Source: Progne subis subis
Taxonomy: Eukaryota > Chordata > Aves > Passeriformes > Hirundinidae
Direction: 5' to 3'
Assembly (NCBI GenBank): GCA_022316685.1
Contig: JAKJHU010000230.1
Span: 341,693-405,692, forward strand
Length of the DNA: 64,000 nt
The position numbers and the translations under genes were made by a program. Positions 23,531 to 33,076 of the stretch are shown piece by piece. Position 1 is the stretch's first letter, and the number at the start of each line of letters is the position of its first letter. The notes under the pieces are model-generated. The model did no database searches. It was not told where the DNA came from and saw only the letters and a list, made by a program, of their open reading frames with translations.

Positions 23531-24105
23531 GGGTGGACAAGGAGGCCAAGAACATCCTGGGCTGGATGAGGAATTGTGTGTCCAGCAGGAGCAGGGCAGG
23601 GATTGTCCCTCTGTGCTCCAGGGCTGTGTTCAGTTCTGGCTCCTGCAGGAGAGCCCTGGAGGGGCTGGAGCGTGTCCAGGGCTGGGAAGGGAGCTGGGAA
23701 GGGGCTGGAGCCCCAGGAGGGGCTGAGGGAGCTGGGAAAGGGCTGAGCCTGGAGAAAAGGAGGCTCAGGGGGAACCTTGTGGCTCTGCACAAGTCCCTGA
23801 CAGGAGGGGACAGCCGGGGGGGTCGGGCTGTGCTCCCAGGGAACAGGGACAGGAGCAGAGGGAACGGCCTCAGCCTGGGCCAGGGGAGGCTCAGCTTGGA
23901 CAGCAGCAGGAATTTCCCCATGGAAAGGGGGCTCAGGCCTTGGCAGGGGCTGCCCAGGGAGCTCTGCAGTGCCCATCCCTGCAGGTGGCACCTGGAGGTG
24001 GCACTCAGTGCTCTGGGCTGGGGACAGGGTGGGCACGGGGCACAGCTGGCACTGCCTGGGCTGGCAGGGATTTGCCAGCCTCAGGGATTTTGTGATTCTC
24101 TAAAT
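23531..24105 (+). mobile_element. CR1 LINE, young-looking ~570 bp 3' copy
   Basis: Sense copy from 'ggccaagaacatcctgggct' through 'aggaggctcagggggaacct' and 'ccttggcaggggctgccca' to the terminus 'gggattttgtgattctc'. It is nearly identical over several hundred bases to the copies at 27052, 45772, 53092 and 54400. That suggests a recently active subfamily or gene conversion. Confidence 0.85.
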
Positions 24106-24509
24106 CTGGGAAGTTGGCTGATTTGCCACTCCACTTCCCAGAGCTGGGACGGGACCCCAACTGGCCGTGGGGACATGCCAGCCGCTGTGGTGTCGGGGAT
24201 GTTCCCTCCGTGTCATTTTTTTTTTTGTTTGGATTTCATTATTTTTCCTTTCCACTCTTAATTAAGCTTAATGAACATAGGAAGTAAACTTGATGAAATG
24301 TATTCACATCAAAAAGTCCTGCCAGGAGCACAGCTTGGAGTTCCTGGGGAGCTTTTTCTCAGCAAGTTTCTGATAAGGAGAATTTTGCAGCATAACGTTG
24401 AAGGCCTTATTGTGGTCGGAAGAAGAGTTTCTGGAGTTTTATGGAAAAGGTTTCATTAATTATGAGGTTTAATTGATTCTGAATTGATTTTGGCCTGGAA
24501 TGCTGAGGA

Positions 24510-24658
24510 CTCCCCTGGATCCCTGGCAGTGCCCAAGGCCAGGTTGGACATTGGTGTTGGAGCAGCCCGGGACGGTGGAAGGTGTCCCTGCCATGGCAGG
24601 GGTGGCACTGGATGATCCCTAAAATCCCTTCCAACTCAAACCCTTCTGTGATGTTGTG
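24510..24658 (+). mobile_element. CR1 LINE 3' end
   Basis: Sense copy with the core 'gcccaaggccaggttggaca', 'gtgtccctgccatggcaggg' and the terminus 'cccttctgtgatgttgtgg'. Confidence 0.8.
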
Positions 24659-25417
24659 GCCAGTTCTTACCTGAGCTGTTTCCAGTGATAAACCATTGGA
24701 ATGACCCTAAATCATGGAGGATTTGGTTGCTGTTTATTTCAGATTTAAAAGGCACCTTTCTAGGCTTCTTTTTAGAAATTCTGAAGTCTTTTAGCTCTCT
24801 AAAACAAATTAAATTCAGTGTTGGGATTGAGATTTTAATGTAGCTGTGAGTTGGTATTTATAGGGTACTTGTACTCCTTAGCTTTTAGCTTAATTTCTTC
24901 TCTAATTTCCTTGGATCCTAAAAGTGGAGTTAAAATGTAAAAAGATTCATCATAGAATTTAGGTTCTTTGAAGGAGAAAGGTGGATTTGGGAACAGAAGA
25001 GCTCAGGCATCACTTTGAGTTTAAAAGTTGCTGCTTCCTCTGCATCCAGGTCCGGGGGCTTCGCGTTCACATCTGGGTCTTTGGCTTTATGCACCATTCA
25101 AACGCTAATTAAAATCTGTTTTCAGGACGGGGCGTTAATTTTAATTCAGAAGTAACTTCGATCACCTCCCCCCCAAGTTATTTTTGGTGACGTGCCTGCT
25201 GTAACTTTCTCTTTGCCGTTTCTGGAATATTCTCTCCTGCTTTTGTGTTCACTCAGCGTGGGATGGGAGCATGGATAGGTTGTCGTGGTCAGGAGCGCCT
25301 GGGGTTTCCCATTCATCCCTTACTCTGTCTGGGGAGAATTGTGCTGTTGTGGTTACAGAGACCTCTGTCCCTGCATCCAGCTGTCCCTAAATCGATCCAG
25401 GTCTGGGGCTCCGAGAC

Positions 25418-25850
25418 AAGAAAGGTGTGGAAATGTTGGAATGAGTCCAGAGGAGACCATGGAGCTGCTCCAAGGTTGGAGCCGGGCTGGGAGAGCTGGG
25501 GATGCTCACCTAGACAGGAGAAGCTCCAGGGAGAGCTCAGAGCACCTAAAGGGGCTCCAGGAGAGCTGCAGAGGGACTGGGGACAAGGGACAGAGGGACA
25601 GGACACAGGGAATGGCTTCAAAGTAGGATTTGCTGAAATTTTGGGCAGGAATTGTTTCCTGGCAGGGTGCTGAGGCGCTGGAATAGAATTCCCAGAGCAG
25701 CTGTGGCTGCCCCTGGATCCCTGGCAGTGCCCAAGGCCAGGTTGGACACTGGGGACAGCCTGGGACAGTGGGAGGTGTCCCTGCCATGGCAGGGGTGGCA
25801 CTGGGTGGGATTTGAGGTCCCTTACAACCCAAACCAGTCTGGGATCCCTC
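25418..25850 (+). mobile_element. CR1 LINE 3' copy (~430 bp)
   Basis: Sense copy: 'gaaaggtgtggaaatgttgg', 'gagagctcagagcacctaaa', 'gacaggacacagggaatggc', then the common core. It is closely matched by the copy at 62495. It lacks the 'cttggag' segment of the core by a short deletion. Confidence 0.8.
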
Positions 25851-27051
25851 CCCAGCCCTGAACTTCCAGGCAGGTGTTGAAAATCTTCCCATTTCCCCTG
25901 CTCAGTTTCCAGCCTGCCTGGCCCAGCACAGCCCATTTTCCCCAGGGGTTCAGCGCGGTTCCCATGTCTCCTGTTTCCTTGGAATGCTGCAATTATCTGG
26001 ATTTTAGTCTTTCCTGACTGCCCTGAGTGGTTGTACCCAACCTGGGGCTGCTGCTCTGGGTTGTTGATGCTTTTACAGTAATTGCAGAGTTTTTAATCAT
26101 TTTCACTAATAAAATATTTAATGCTTTATTAAGTCCTAAGTAGCAGCAAGGAAATGGTTTTCCCCCTTAGTTTTGCTGCTTGGAATTGCAGCTCCCTTTT
26201 AAACATGGATTTTTGCCTCCTTTGATTTCCACCTCAGTAAATAATCCCAGAACCAACGTTTTGTAACTGCTGAGCAACCAAAAAAATAAAAAGACATAAT
26301 TTTATCCTGCTATTACTACACTGAAGGGATAATCAAGTAATTGGGACAGAGTTATTCCTATTTATAATTTGGGATGTGCCCACTGACTTTAAATGCTTCC
26401 TGTTGGACTGAGCAAGTGGCCAGAAGAACGTGAGAACGCTCCTAGCCCTAAAACTACTGAGGATTTGGTGTTGGCTTCCTTTTCTCTCTCCAAAGACGAC
26501 TCTTGGAGGAGGTTTTGGTGGTTCACAAAGCTTTTTCCGTAGCCAGTGCTGGATTTTCTATCCCTCGGACTTTTCTTGGGGAAATGGGATGGAAAAAGGA
26601 GCAGTGGAGCTGAGTCCTTTCACACAGCTCTGGTTCCAGGTGGGTGGCTCCTCGTTTTTTAGGAGGCATCAGCATTCCAAAGGCTTTATGTCCACCTTTG
26701 GTTCGTCTCCAAGTTGTTCTTTGAGCCTCACGGCTGATGATTGAGCCTGAAGCGACTTTGCCACCAGAGAATTCCCATTTTTTCCCGGTTCCCCTTTCTT
26801 TATGCCCTTCCTGTTTGCCAAGTGAGTCCTGTGGGACTCAAAGAACCCATGGGAGCATTTTTATTCCCTCTGATACACAACATCCCGTCAGGACGAGGCG
26901 GTTGGTGCTGCTTTGATGGTTCTTTGGGGACATTTGTGGCTTTAATCCAGGGGGGAAGGGATGGAGCACCCCCAGCTGTACATGGAACAGCTTCCTGCTC
27001 CTGGGTGGGATTGTGCTGAGCTGAGGCGCCGGTGGGGAGAGAAGGAGAGGC

Positions 27052-27515
27052 CAGAATCACGGAAATGCTGAGGTTGGAGAAGACCTCGGAGATGATCCAG
27101 TCCAACCATGGACCAGCACCGGCCGTGTGCTCACCTTTAAACCACATCCTCAGGGGCCACAACGCCACATTTCTGGTTCACCTGCAGGGATGGGCACTGC
27201 AGAGCTCCCTGGGCAGCCCCTGCCAAGGCCTGAGCCCCCTTTCCATGGGGAAATTCCTGCTGCTGTCCCAGCTGAGCCTCCCCTGGCCCAGGCTGAGGCC
27301 GTTCCCTCTGCTCCTGTCCCTGTTCCCCCCCGGCTGTCCCCTCCTGTCAGGGACTTGTGCAGAGCCACAAGGTTCCCCCTGAGCCTCCTTTTCTCCAGGC
27401 TCAGCCCTTTCCCAGCTCCCTCAGCCCCTCCTGGGGCTCCAGCCCCTTCCCAGCTCCCTGCCCTGCCCTGGACACGCTCCAGTCCCTCCTGCAGGAGCCA
27501 CAACTGGACACAGGT
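27052..27515 (-). mobile_element. CR1 LINE, young-looking antisense copy
   Basis: The 3' end at 27052 ('aatcacggaaatgctgaggt') comes from a different CR1 subfamily. From 27180 the sequence is the reverse complement of the 23531 copy, so this is a composite of two fragments or a recombinant. Together with 23531 it makes an inverted pair about 3.1 kb apart in MRPS6 intron 1. Confidence 0.8.
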
Positions 27516-27726
27516 TTTGAGGTGGGGCCAACCAGAGGTGGGGACGAAGTGCTCAGGGTGTCCCCTGACCTGTGGCTGGTGTCACACCTGGAGCTACGTC
27601 TGGTGGGAATTGTGGAGTTAACAAGTTTTGTCTGGGCAGCTCTAAAATACGTGGAGGTGGAGGAGAGGGGAATTTGGATCTGTAGACAAAAGTCCTTTGG
27701 TTCCTTCTTCCAGGGGCCCTCACCGC

Positions 27727-28170
27727 TGTCTGTCCCTGTCTGTCTGTCCCTGTCTGTCTGTCTGTCTGTCCCTGTCTGTCTGTCTGTGTGTCCCTGTCTG
27801 TCCCTGTCTGTCTGTCCCTGTGTGTCCCTGTCTGTCTGTCTGTCCCTGTCTGTCTGTCTGTGTGTCCCTGTCTGTCCCTGTCTGTCTGTCTGTGTGTCCC
27901 TGTCTGTCTGTCCCTGTCTGTCTGTCCCTGTCTGTCCCTGTCTGTCTGTCTGTCTGTCTGTCCCTGTCTGTCTGTCCCTGTCTGTCTGTCTGTCTGTCTG
28001 TCTGTGTGTCCCTGTCTGTCTGTCTGTCTGTGTGTCCCTGTCTGTCTGTCTGTCCCTGTCTGTCTGTCTGTCTGTCTGTCCCTGTCTGTCTGTCCCTGTC
28101 TGTCTGTCTGTCTGTCTGTCTGTGTGTCCCTGTCTGTCTGTCTGTCTGTCTGTCCCTGTCTGTCTGTCCC

Positions 28171-28209
<39 letters not shown>

Positions 28210-28222
28210 GTGTCCCTGTGTG
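27727..28222. repeat. (TGTC)n / TGTCCC compound simple-repeat array, ~495 bp
   Basis: TGTC tetramers are interspersed with TGTCCC and TGTGTGTCCC variants. Long open frames on both strands (serine/leucine/valine/cysteine-rich or threonine/aspartate/arginine/glutamine-rich) are by-products of the short period. It is joined directly to the CR1 end at 28223, the same junction as at about 59180 in inverted orientation. Confidence 0.95.
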
Positions 28223-28475
28223 CAGGGAGGGTCAGATCAGGCCCAGGCTCTGCTCCAGGCCCAGCAATGGCACCAGAGCCACGGGCAGGGGCTGAGCCCA
28301 GCAATTCCCCTGAAATTCTGCCCAGCCCTGAGCAGATTGTCCAGAGAGCCCGTGGGGTCTCCTCCCTGGGGAATATTCCGGAATATCCACAATGCCTGAG
28401 CTCTGGGATGATCCCAGGTGAGCGCTCTGGGCCCTTCCAGCCCCATTCCAGGGTTCTGCACCTTTCTGGGACAAG
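28223..28475 (+). mobile_element. CR1 LINE 3' end fused to the simple-repeat array
   Basis: Starts 'agggagggtcagatcaggcc' right after the array and ends in a CR1-like 3' terminus ('gggcccttccagccccattc'). The same 250-bp unit recurs inverted at 58395-59178, there split by an LTR. Confidence 0.7.
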
Positions 28476-28680
28476 GTGACAACTTGTGACTGAGTGATTG
28501 TGGCCCAGGGTCAGAGTTCCCCCGGGGTGAAACCAGTTGGGAATGGCTCTGGTGTCCCGTGGGGGCAGGAGGGGCGTCCAGAGCTGGAATTCCAAACCAG
28601 GCCGTCCGTGCTCCTGCGAGCTCTTCCTTCTCCCCTCCGGAGCAGCAGCTCCCATTGTCTCCTCTTCCCTCCCCACGTCT

Positions 28681-28785
28681 GTGGGACTGGAATTGGAGCT
28701 GGGCTGTGGGACTGGAATTAGTGCTGGGCTGTGGGACTGGAATTAGTGCTGGGCTCTGGGACTGGAATTAGAGCTGGGCTGTTCA
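28681..28785 (+). repeat. minisatellite, ~25-bp unit, ~4 copies
   Basis: The unit 'gtgggactggaattagtgct' plus five bases is repeated with small changes, such as ggag/tagt. Confidence 0.85.
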
Positions 28786-29406
28786 GGAAAAAATGTTGTG
28801 GCTCGCGAGCTGGGAGCCAGGCAGGCCCATTTCCTCTGTCCCCAAGTGGGCTGGCTCTGAGGCAAACCAAGGAACCTGTGTCTGTGGATCCCTTGGTTAG
28901 CAGAGTTCAGCTTATTTTTAGTTTGGGTGATGGCTTTAGGCAAGCCAGGATAAACCATGGCAATTTTGGGAGAGGGAGAATGAGAGGGATTATAGTGACA
29001 AGCTTTCCAACCCAACAATTAGTTGATGTTTTCAGAGTATGGCCGCAAGCGGGGAAGGCTGCAAATTTTACAATCCTGAATGTAGAAATCTGCGGCTTTC
29101 TTTTCTTGTTCTTTCTCTCTGGTTTTGTTTTTAAATACACGGGGCTCAAATCTTTGGCCTCGTTGCGTTCGGAGACTGCACCTCACGTTGGCCTTGCAGC
29201 CACTCGGGGAATGTGCTGATCCCTGGGCATGTGGAAAAGAGACAAAAAGCTTCTGTGTCACTTGGGGGGTTGAGGGATGGAGGGCAGCGAGTTTACTCAG
29301 CAATATTTAATTTAATTTAATTTAAATCTGCGTGGTGGTTCAGAAGGGTTTGTCGTGGGGGGGGATCTCATTGCTCTCTACACATCCCTGAAATGAGGTT
29401 GTGGAA

Positions 29407-29545
29407 TGGGCACGGCCCCGAGGCTGCCAGGGCTCCAGGAGCCTTGGGACAGAATGGGATTGTTGGGGTGTGTGCAGGGCCAGGAGCTGGATCAGCGATC
29501 CCTGTGGCTCCCTGCCAGCCCAGGGGATTCCATGGTTCTCTAAGA
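29407..29545 (+). mobile_element. CR1 LINE 3' end (second subfamily)
   Basis: Sense copy 'gggcacggccccgaggctgc', 'ggagctggatcagcgatccc', terminus 'ttccatggttctc'. It matches the copy at 41575 and, inverted, the one at 57176. Confidence 0.75.
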
Positions 29546-29708
29546 GTTACACACGTGCCATGTAAATAACAATATAAATTAACGTGCTGCTAACTGCTGT
29601 CTGCGTATCAAGCCGTGGATTTGTGTTTTCCCCACATGGATCTCTTTAAATATTAATGAACAACAATGGTGCAAAGCCCCCAAAACCCCAAATCCATCAT
29701 TTTCCTGG

Positions 29709-29975
29709 GAATATTGGCTTGTGCAAGGCTCAGACCAAGTGATTCCAGGGGAGTCAAATCCTGGCTTGTGCAAGGCTCAGACCAAGTGATTCCAGGGGAG
29801 TCAAATCCTGGCTTGTGCAAGGCTCAGACCAAGTGATTCCAGGTGAGTCAAATCCTGGCTTGTGCAAGGCTCAGACCAAGTGATTCCAGGGGAGTCAAAT
29901 CCTGGCTTGTGCAAGGCTCAGACCAAGTGATTCCAGGTGAGTCAAATCCTGGCTTGTGCAAGGCTCGGACCAAAT
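29709..29975 (+). repeat. 47-bp minisatellite just upstream of MRPS6 exon 2, ~5.5 copies
   Basis: The unit begins 'aatcctggcttgtgcaaggc' and ends 'gattccagg(g/t)gagtca'. Unit starts fall at about 29757, 29804, 29851, 29898 and 29945. Two units carry CAG|GTGAGT, a perfect donor consensus; the others have CAGGGGAGT. The array ends about 220 bp before the exon. Confidence 0.95.
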
Positions 29976-30193
29976 GACTCAAACCCAAGTGACTCCTTTT
30001 CTTTTTGCTGCGCCCTGACTTGGAAATGGCAGGAAACTGTGCTGAGGAATTGCCTGCTCCTAGAAATCCTCTCCCTTAATGCTTCTGCCTTGTCTTCTCC
30101 GAGCGCTGAGCCGTGCAAGCACAGCTGTCCTTCCTGCCACGTAAAATAAGCAGGTTTCCATGAATTTCTCACTTTTCTTTCTTTCCTTTCAAG

Positions 30194-30333
30194 CCCGAGA
30201 CAGCTGCCGTGCTCAAACGCACCGTTGAGGCTCTGATGGAGAGAGGAGCCGTCGTGAGGAACCTGGAAAATCTGGGGGAAAGGTCTCTGCCTTACAAAAT
30301 CTCCAAGCACAAGGAGCGCCACAAGAGAGGAGG
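30194..30333 (+). CDS. MRPS6: MRPS6 exon 2 (mitochondrial ribosomal protein bS6m), partial
   Basis: This internal exon of 140 bp encodes 46 codons plus two bases, starting [20 protein letters not shown] and continuing through [15 protein letters not shown] to the RGG motif. This matches the central region of MRPS6, the bS6-family protein of the mitochondrial small ribosomal subunit with a ferredoxin-like fold. Acceptor CTTTCAAG|CCC is in phase 0; donor AGG|GTACGTGG is in phase 2 and joins exon 3 to complete a glycine codon. The first ~15 residues are expected in an exon upstream of the window. If the donor is missed, the frame stops after seven intronic codons. Confidence 0.95.
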
Positions 30334-30755
30334 GTACGTGGTGATGCCTTTTCCTTAAATCCTTCCAGCGCTGCTCCTGGAAAATGGACATCAGGAAGAG
30401 CCCTTTGGTCTTCCCTGGTGCTTTTTGGGCCGCAGGTGGGACCTGGGAGGGCTCAGCAAGGTGGTGGGTGGTTGTTGAGGGTGGGGTGTGTGTCCTGCTT
30501 GGAGTGGTTTTTGTGTTTTATTCTGAGTGGGGTCAGTTTTCTGTTGGTTTTCAGTTTTCCCTGCAGAACTTTCCCCAACATAAACCATACGATTATTTTT
30601 TAGGTAACTCTTTTTAGGCTGTTCCCTGATAAAAGCTGAACTTCACCCGCTGGTTGGCAGGATGAGTTCCTTTCCTCCAGCGTTCATTATCAAGCTGAGG
30701 TGCCCTGTAAGACTTGCTTGTGTTTCTCATACTGTTTTGGGGTTTGATGAAGTCC

Positions 30756-31138
30756 AGAACCATGGAATGGTTTGGGTTGGGAGGGATTTTTATCATCTTG
30801 TTCCACTCCTGCCGTGGCAGGGACACCTCCCACTGCCCCAGGCTGCTCCCAGCCCCAGTGTCCAACCTGGCCTTGGGCACTGCCAGGGATCCAGGGGCAG
30901 CCACAGATTCTCTGGGAATTTTGTGCCAGGGCCTGCCCACCCTCAAAAGGAAGAATTTTTTCCCCATATCTCACCTAAATTTCCCCCATTTCAGTGGAAG
31001 CCATTCCCTGTGTCCTGTCCCTCTGTCCCTTGTCCCCAGTCCCTCTGCAGCTCTCCTGGAGCCCCTTTAGGTGCCCTGAGCTCTCCCTGGAGTTTCTCCT
31101 CTCCAGGTGAGCACCCCCAGCTCTCCCAGCCCCTCACT
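30756..31138 (-). mobile_element. CR1 LINE 3' copy
   Basis: Antisense copy from 'catggaatggtttgggttgg' to 'ctccaggtgagcacccccag'. It carries the same segment as the sense copies at 25418 and 62495. With 25418 it makes an inverted pair flanking MRPS6 exon 2. Confidence 0.85.
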
Positions 31139-31592
31139 TAAGGATGTTTGGGATAATCCTGTGTTTTATGGAAACACAATGAATGGGAATGCACACCGGG
31201 CTGCCCCACAGTGCAGAGGGAGCTGCTGTAGCTTCCATCCCCTGCCCGGGGTGGTTCTGCTCCTTGAGGCCACCTCTGAAATGGCTGCTGCCTCTCCCAA
31301 GGCCTGGGAGAAGTTGCTAAGCAACCCCCACTGCTGGGGCTGCCTAATCCAAATCACAATTAACCAGCTCCTCCCGATCCTGCAGCCATGCCTCTGCCTG
31401 GAGCAGGAGCTTGGCCAGCCCTGCTCTTCCTTCTGAGGGGACTCCAGGGCTGCAAACTCCTTCTTGGATCAGCTCCCCAGGGCTGATGCCTGCTTTCGTG
31501 TCCTCTTCTGAGCACCTTGAGGTGCTGCTGCCAAACGGGAGCGGTGAGAGCTGCCAGGGGAAGGGGGAATAATCTCCACCACACTCCTGTTC

Positions 31593-31798
31593 CATCAGCC
31601 TGGGGAGGAGAGAGGTCAGGGAGACCTCAGAGCCCTTTCAGAACCTGAAGGAGCGCTATAAAAAGAAGGAAAGGAGACTTTCTCCAAGAATAGACAGGAG
31701 GAATGGGCTCCCACTGCCAGAGGGCAGGGTTGGATGGAATACAGGGGAGGAATTCCTCCCTGTGGAGGTGCTGAGGTCCTGGCACAGATCCCCCGGAG
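31593..31798 (+). mobile_element. CR1 LINE fragment
   Basis: Sense copy: 'gaggagagaggtcagggaga', 'acaggaggaatgggctccca', 'ggtgctgaggtcctggcaca'. It stops before the usual 3' terminus. Confidence 0.7.
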
Positions 31799-32254
31799 GA
31801 ACGGCCTCTCTTCATCTTTTCATCTCTATCTCTTCATCTCTTCTAAAAGTGCTGGAGGTGCTGGTTCCTGTCTTCTGTTGAAGAACCCAAAAAGTGCTGC
31901 CACCCAAAGCCAAAAGCTGTCATCCAACCTCTCCAGCACCCAAAATCAGTGGAATTTCATCCCTCTGCCTCAGCTCCCCACTGGCTCAAGGAGAGAAACA
32001 GCAGCTCCTCGTTCTGCCCTTGGAAAAGGCTTTAATGTTTATAAAATGCTTCTGCTCCGAAAGCAGGGTGAGGTAATCACCAATTCTGTCTTGAGACAAG
32101 GATTGCTCAGCTCCCATGGGCATGCAACAGGATTTCATCCTGCATTGCAAAACTGGCAGGGTCAAGGCGTGGCTTGAAAAAAAAAAAATCCATATGGAGC
32201 AGGAGAGCAAAACAGGCATGGACGCAACAGCAGTGCCCAAAGTGGAGTCAGGGA

Positions 32255-32755
32255 CTGGTTTGGGTTTGGAGGGACCTTAAATCCCACCCAGTGCCACCCC
32301 TGCCATGGCAGGACACCTCCCACTGTCCCAGGCTGCTCCAAGCCCCAGTGTCCAACCAGGGATCCAGGGGCAGCCACAGCTGCTCTGGGCACCCTGTGCC
32401 AGGGCCTCAACACCCTCACAGCGAGGAAATTTTTCCTCATATCTGATCTAAACCTGTAATTTTCCAGTTTGAAGCCATTCCCTGTGTGCTGTCCCTGCAG
32501 CCCTTGGGAATTGTCTCTCTCCAGCTTTCCTGGGGCTCCTTCAGGCCCTGCAAGGCCACCCTGAGCTCAGCCCAAAGCTTCTCCTGGCCAGGCTGAACAA
32601 TGCCAGCTCTGCCAGCCTTTCCTCCCAGCAGAGCTGCTCCATCCCTCTGCTCATCCTGCTGCCTCCTCTGGGCTCTCTGCAGCAGCTCCAGGTGCTCCCT
32701 GTGCTGGATCCCAGCTCTGCAGCTGGGCTCTCACCTCAGGGGGCACAGGGGCACA
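32255..32755 (-). mobile_element. CR1 LINE 3' copy (~500 bp)
   Basis: Antisense copy starting 'gactggtttgggtttggagg' with a short deletion after 'gtccaacc', then extending through 'ggctgaacaatgccagctct' and 'tgctggatcccagctctgca'. It ends where an 18-bp tandem array begins. Confidence 0.85.
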
Positions 32756-32756
32756 A

Positions 32757-32872
32757 CCCCAATCCCTTTCCTGATCCCAATCTCTTCCCTGATCCCAATC
32801 CCTTCCCTGATCCCAATCTCTTCCCTGATCCCAATCCCTTTCCTGATCCCAATCCCTTTCCTGATCCCCACA
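32757..32872 (+). repeat. 18-bp minisatellite, ~6.5 copies
   Basis: The unit 'ttccctgatcccaatccc' alternates with 'tctc' and 'ttcc' variants, directly next to the CR1 5' truncation point. Confidence 0.9.
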
Positions 32873-33043
32873 CTGGGGCAGATCCAGCTCTCCCCCCCCC
32901 AGCATTTCCAAATCCTTCTCCCAAAGATCTCTGAGCAATCCCCTGCTGCCTGCAGAGCCTCCAGAGCTGGTGTCTTTTATGTGCTGAGTACAACAAGGTT
33001 TTAGTAACCAATAATTGCAACCTTGAAGCAGGAAAGTATCAGA

Positions 33044-33076
33044 TCAAAGCCTCCTCCTCCTCCTCCTCCTCCTCCC
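33044..33076 (+). repeat. (CCT)n microsatellite
   Basis: About ten CCT triplets, the last followed by CCCGGG. Confidence 0.9.

Larger units (their letters stand above)
21806..30193 (+). other. MRPS6 intron 1, part 3' of SLC5A3
   Basis: No gene is supported here. The stretch holds CR1 copies, a (TGTC)n array and two minisatellites, each listed separately. The stretches 21.9-23.5, 24.7-25.4, 25.9-27.0 and 28.8-29.4 kb look like unique intron with nothing I recognise. The intron ends in a pyrimidine tract and AAG acceptor before 30194. Confidence 0.7.

Noticed and set aside
23331..24261. Frames of 190-240 codons in the CR1 copies (also near 45.8, 53.3 and 54.7 kb)
   Set aside because: They lie in the untranslated 3' part of CR1 and recur wherever the copy recurs. 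No reverse transcriptase or endonuclease motif is present.
27357..28676. Long open frames on both strands across the TGTC array
   Set aside because: The 4-bp period without stops keeps frames open; low-complexity Cys/Leu/Ser/Val or Asp/Arg/Gln/Thr products.
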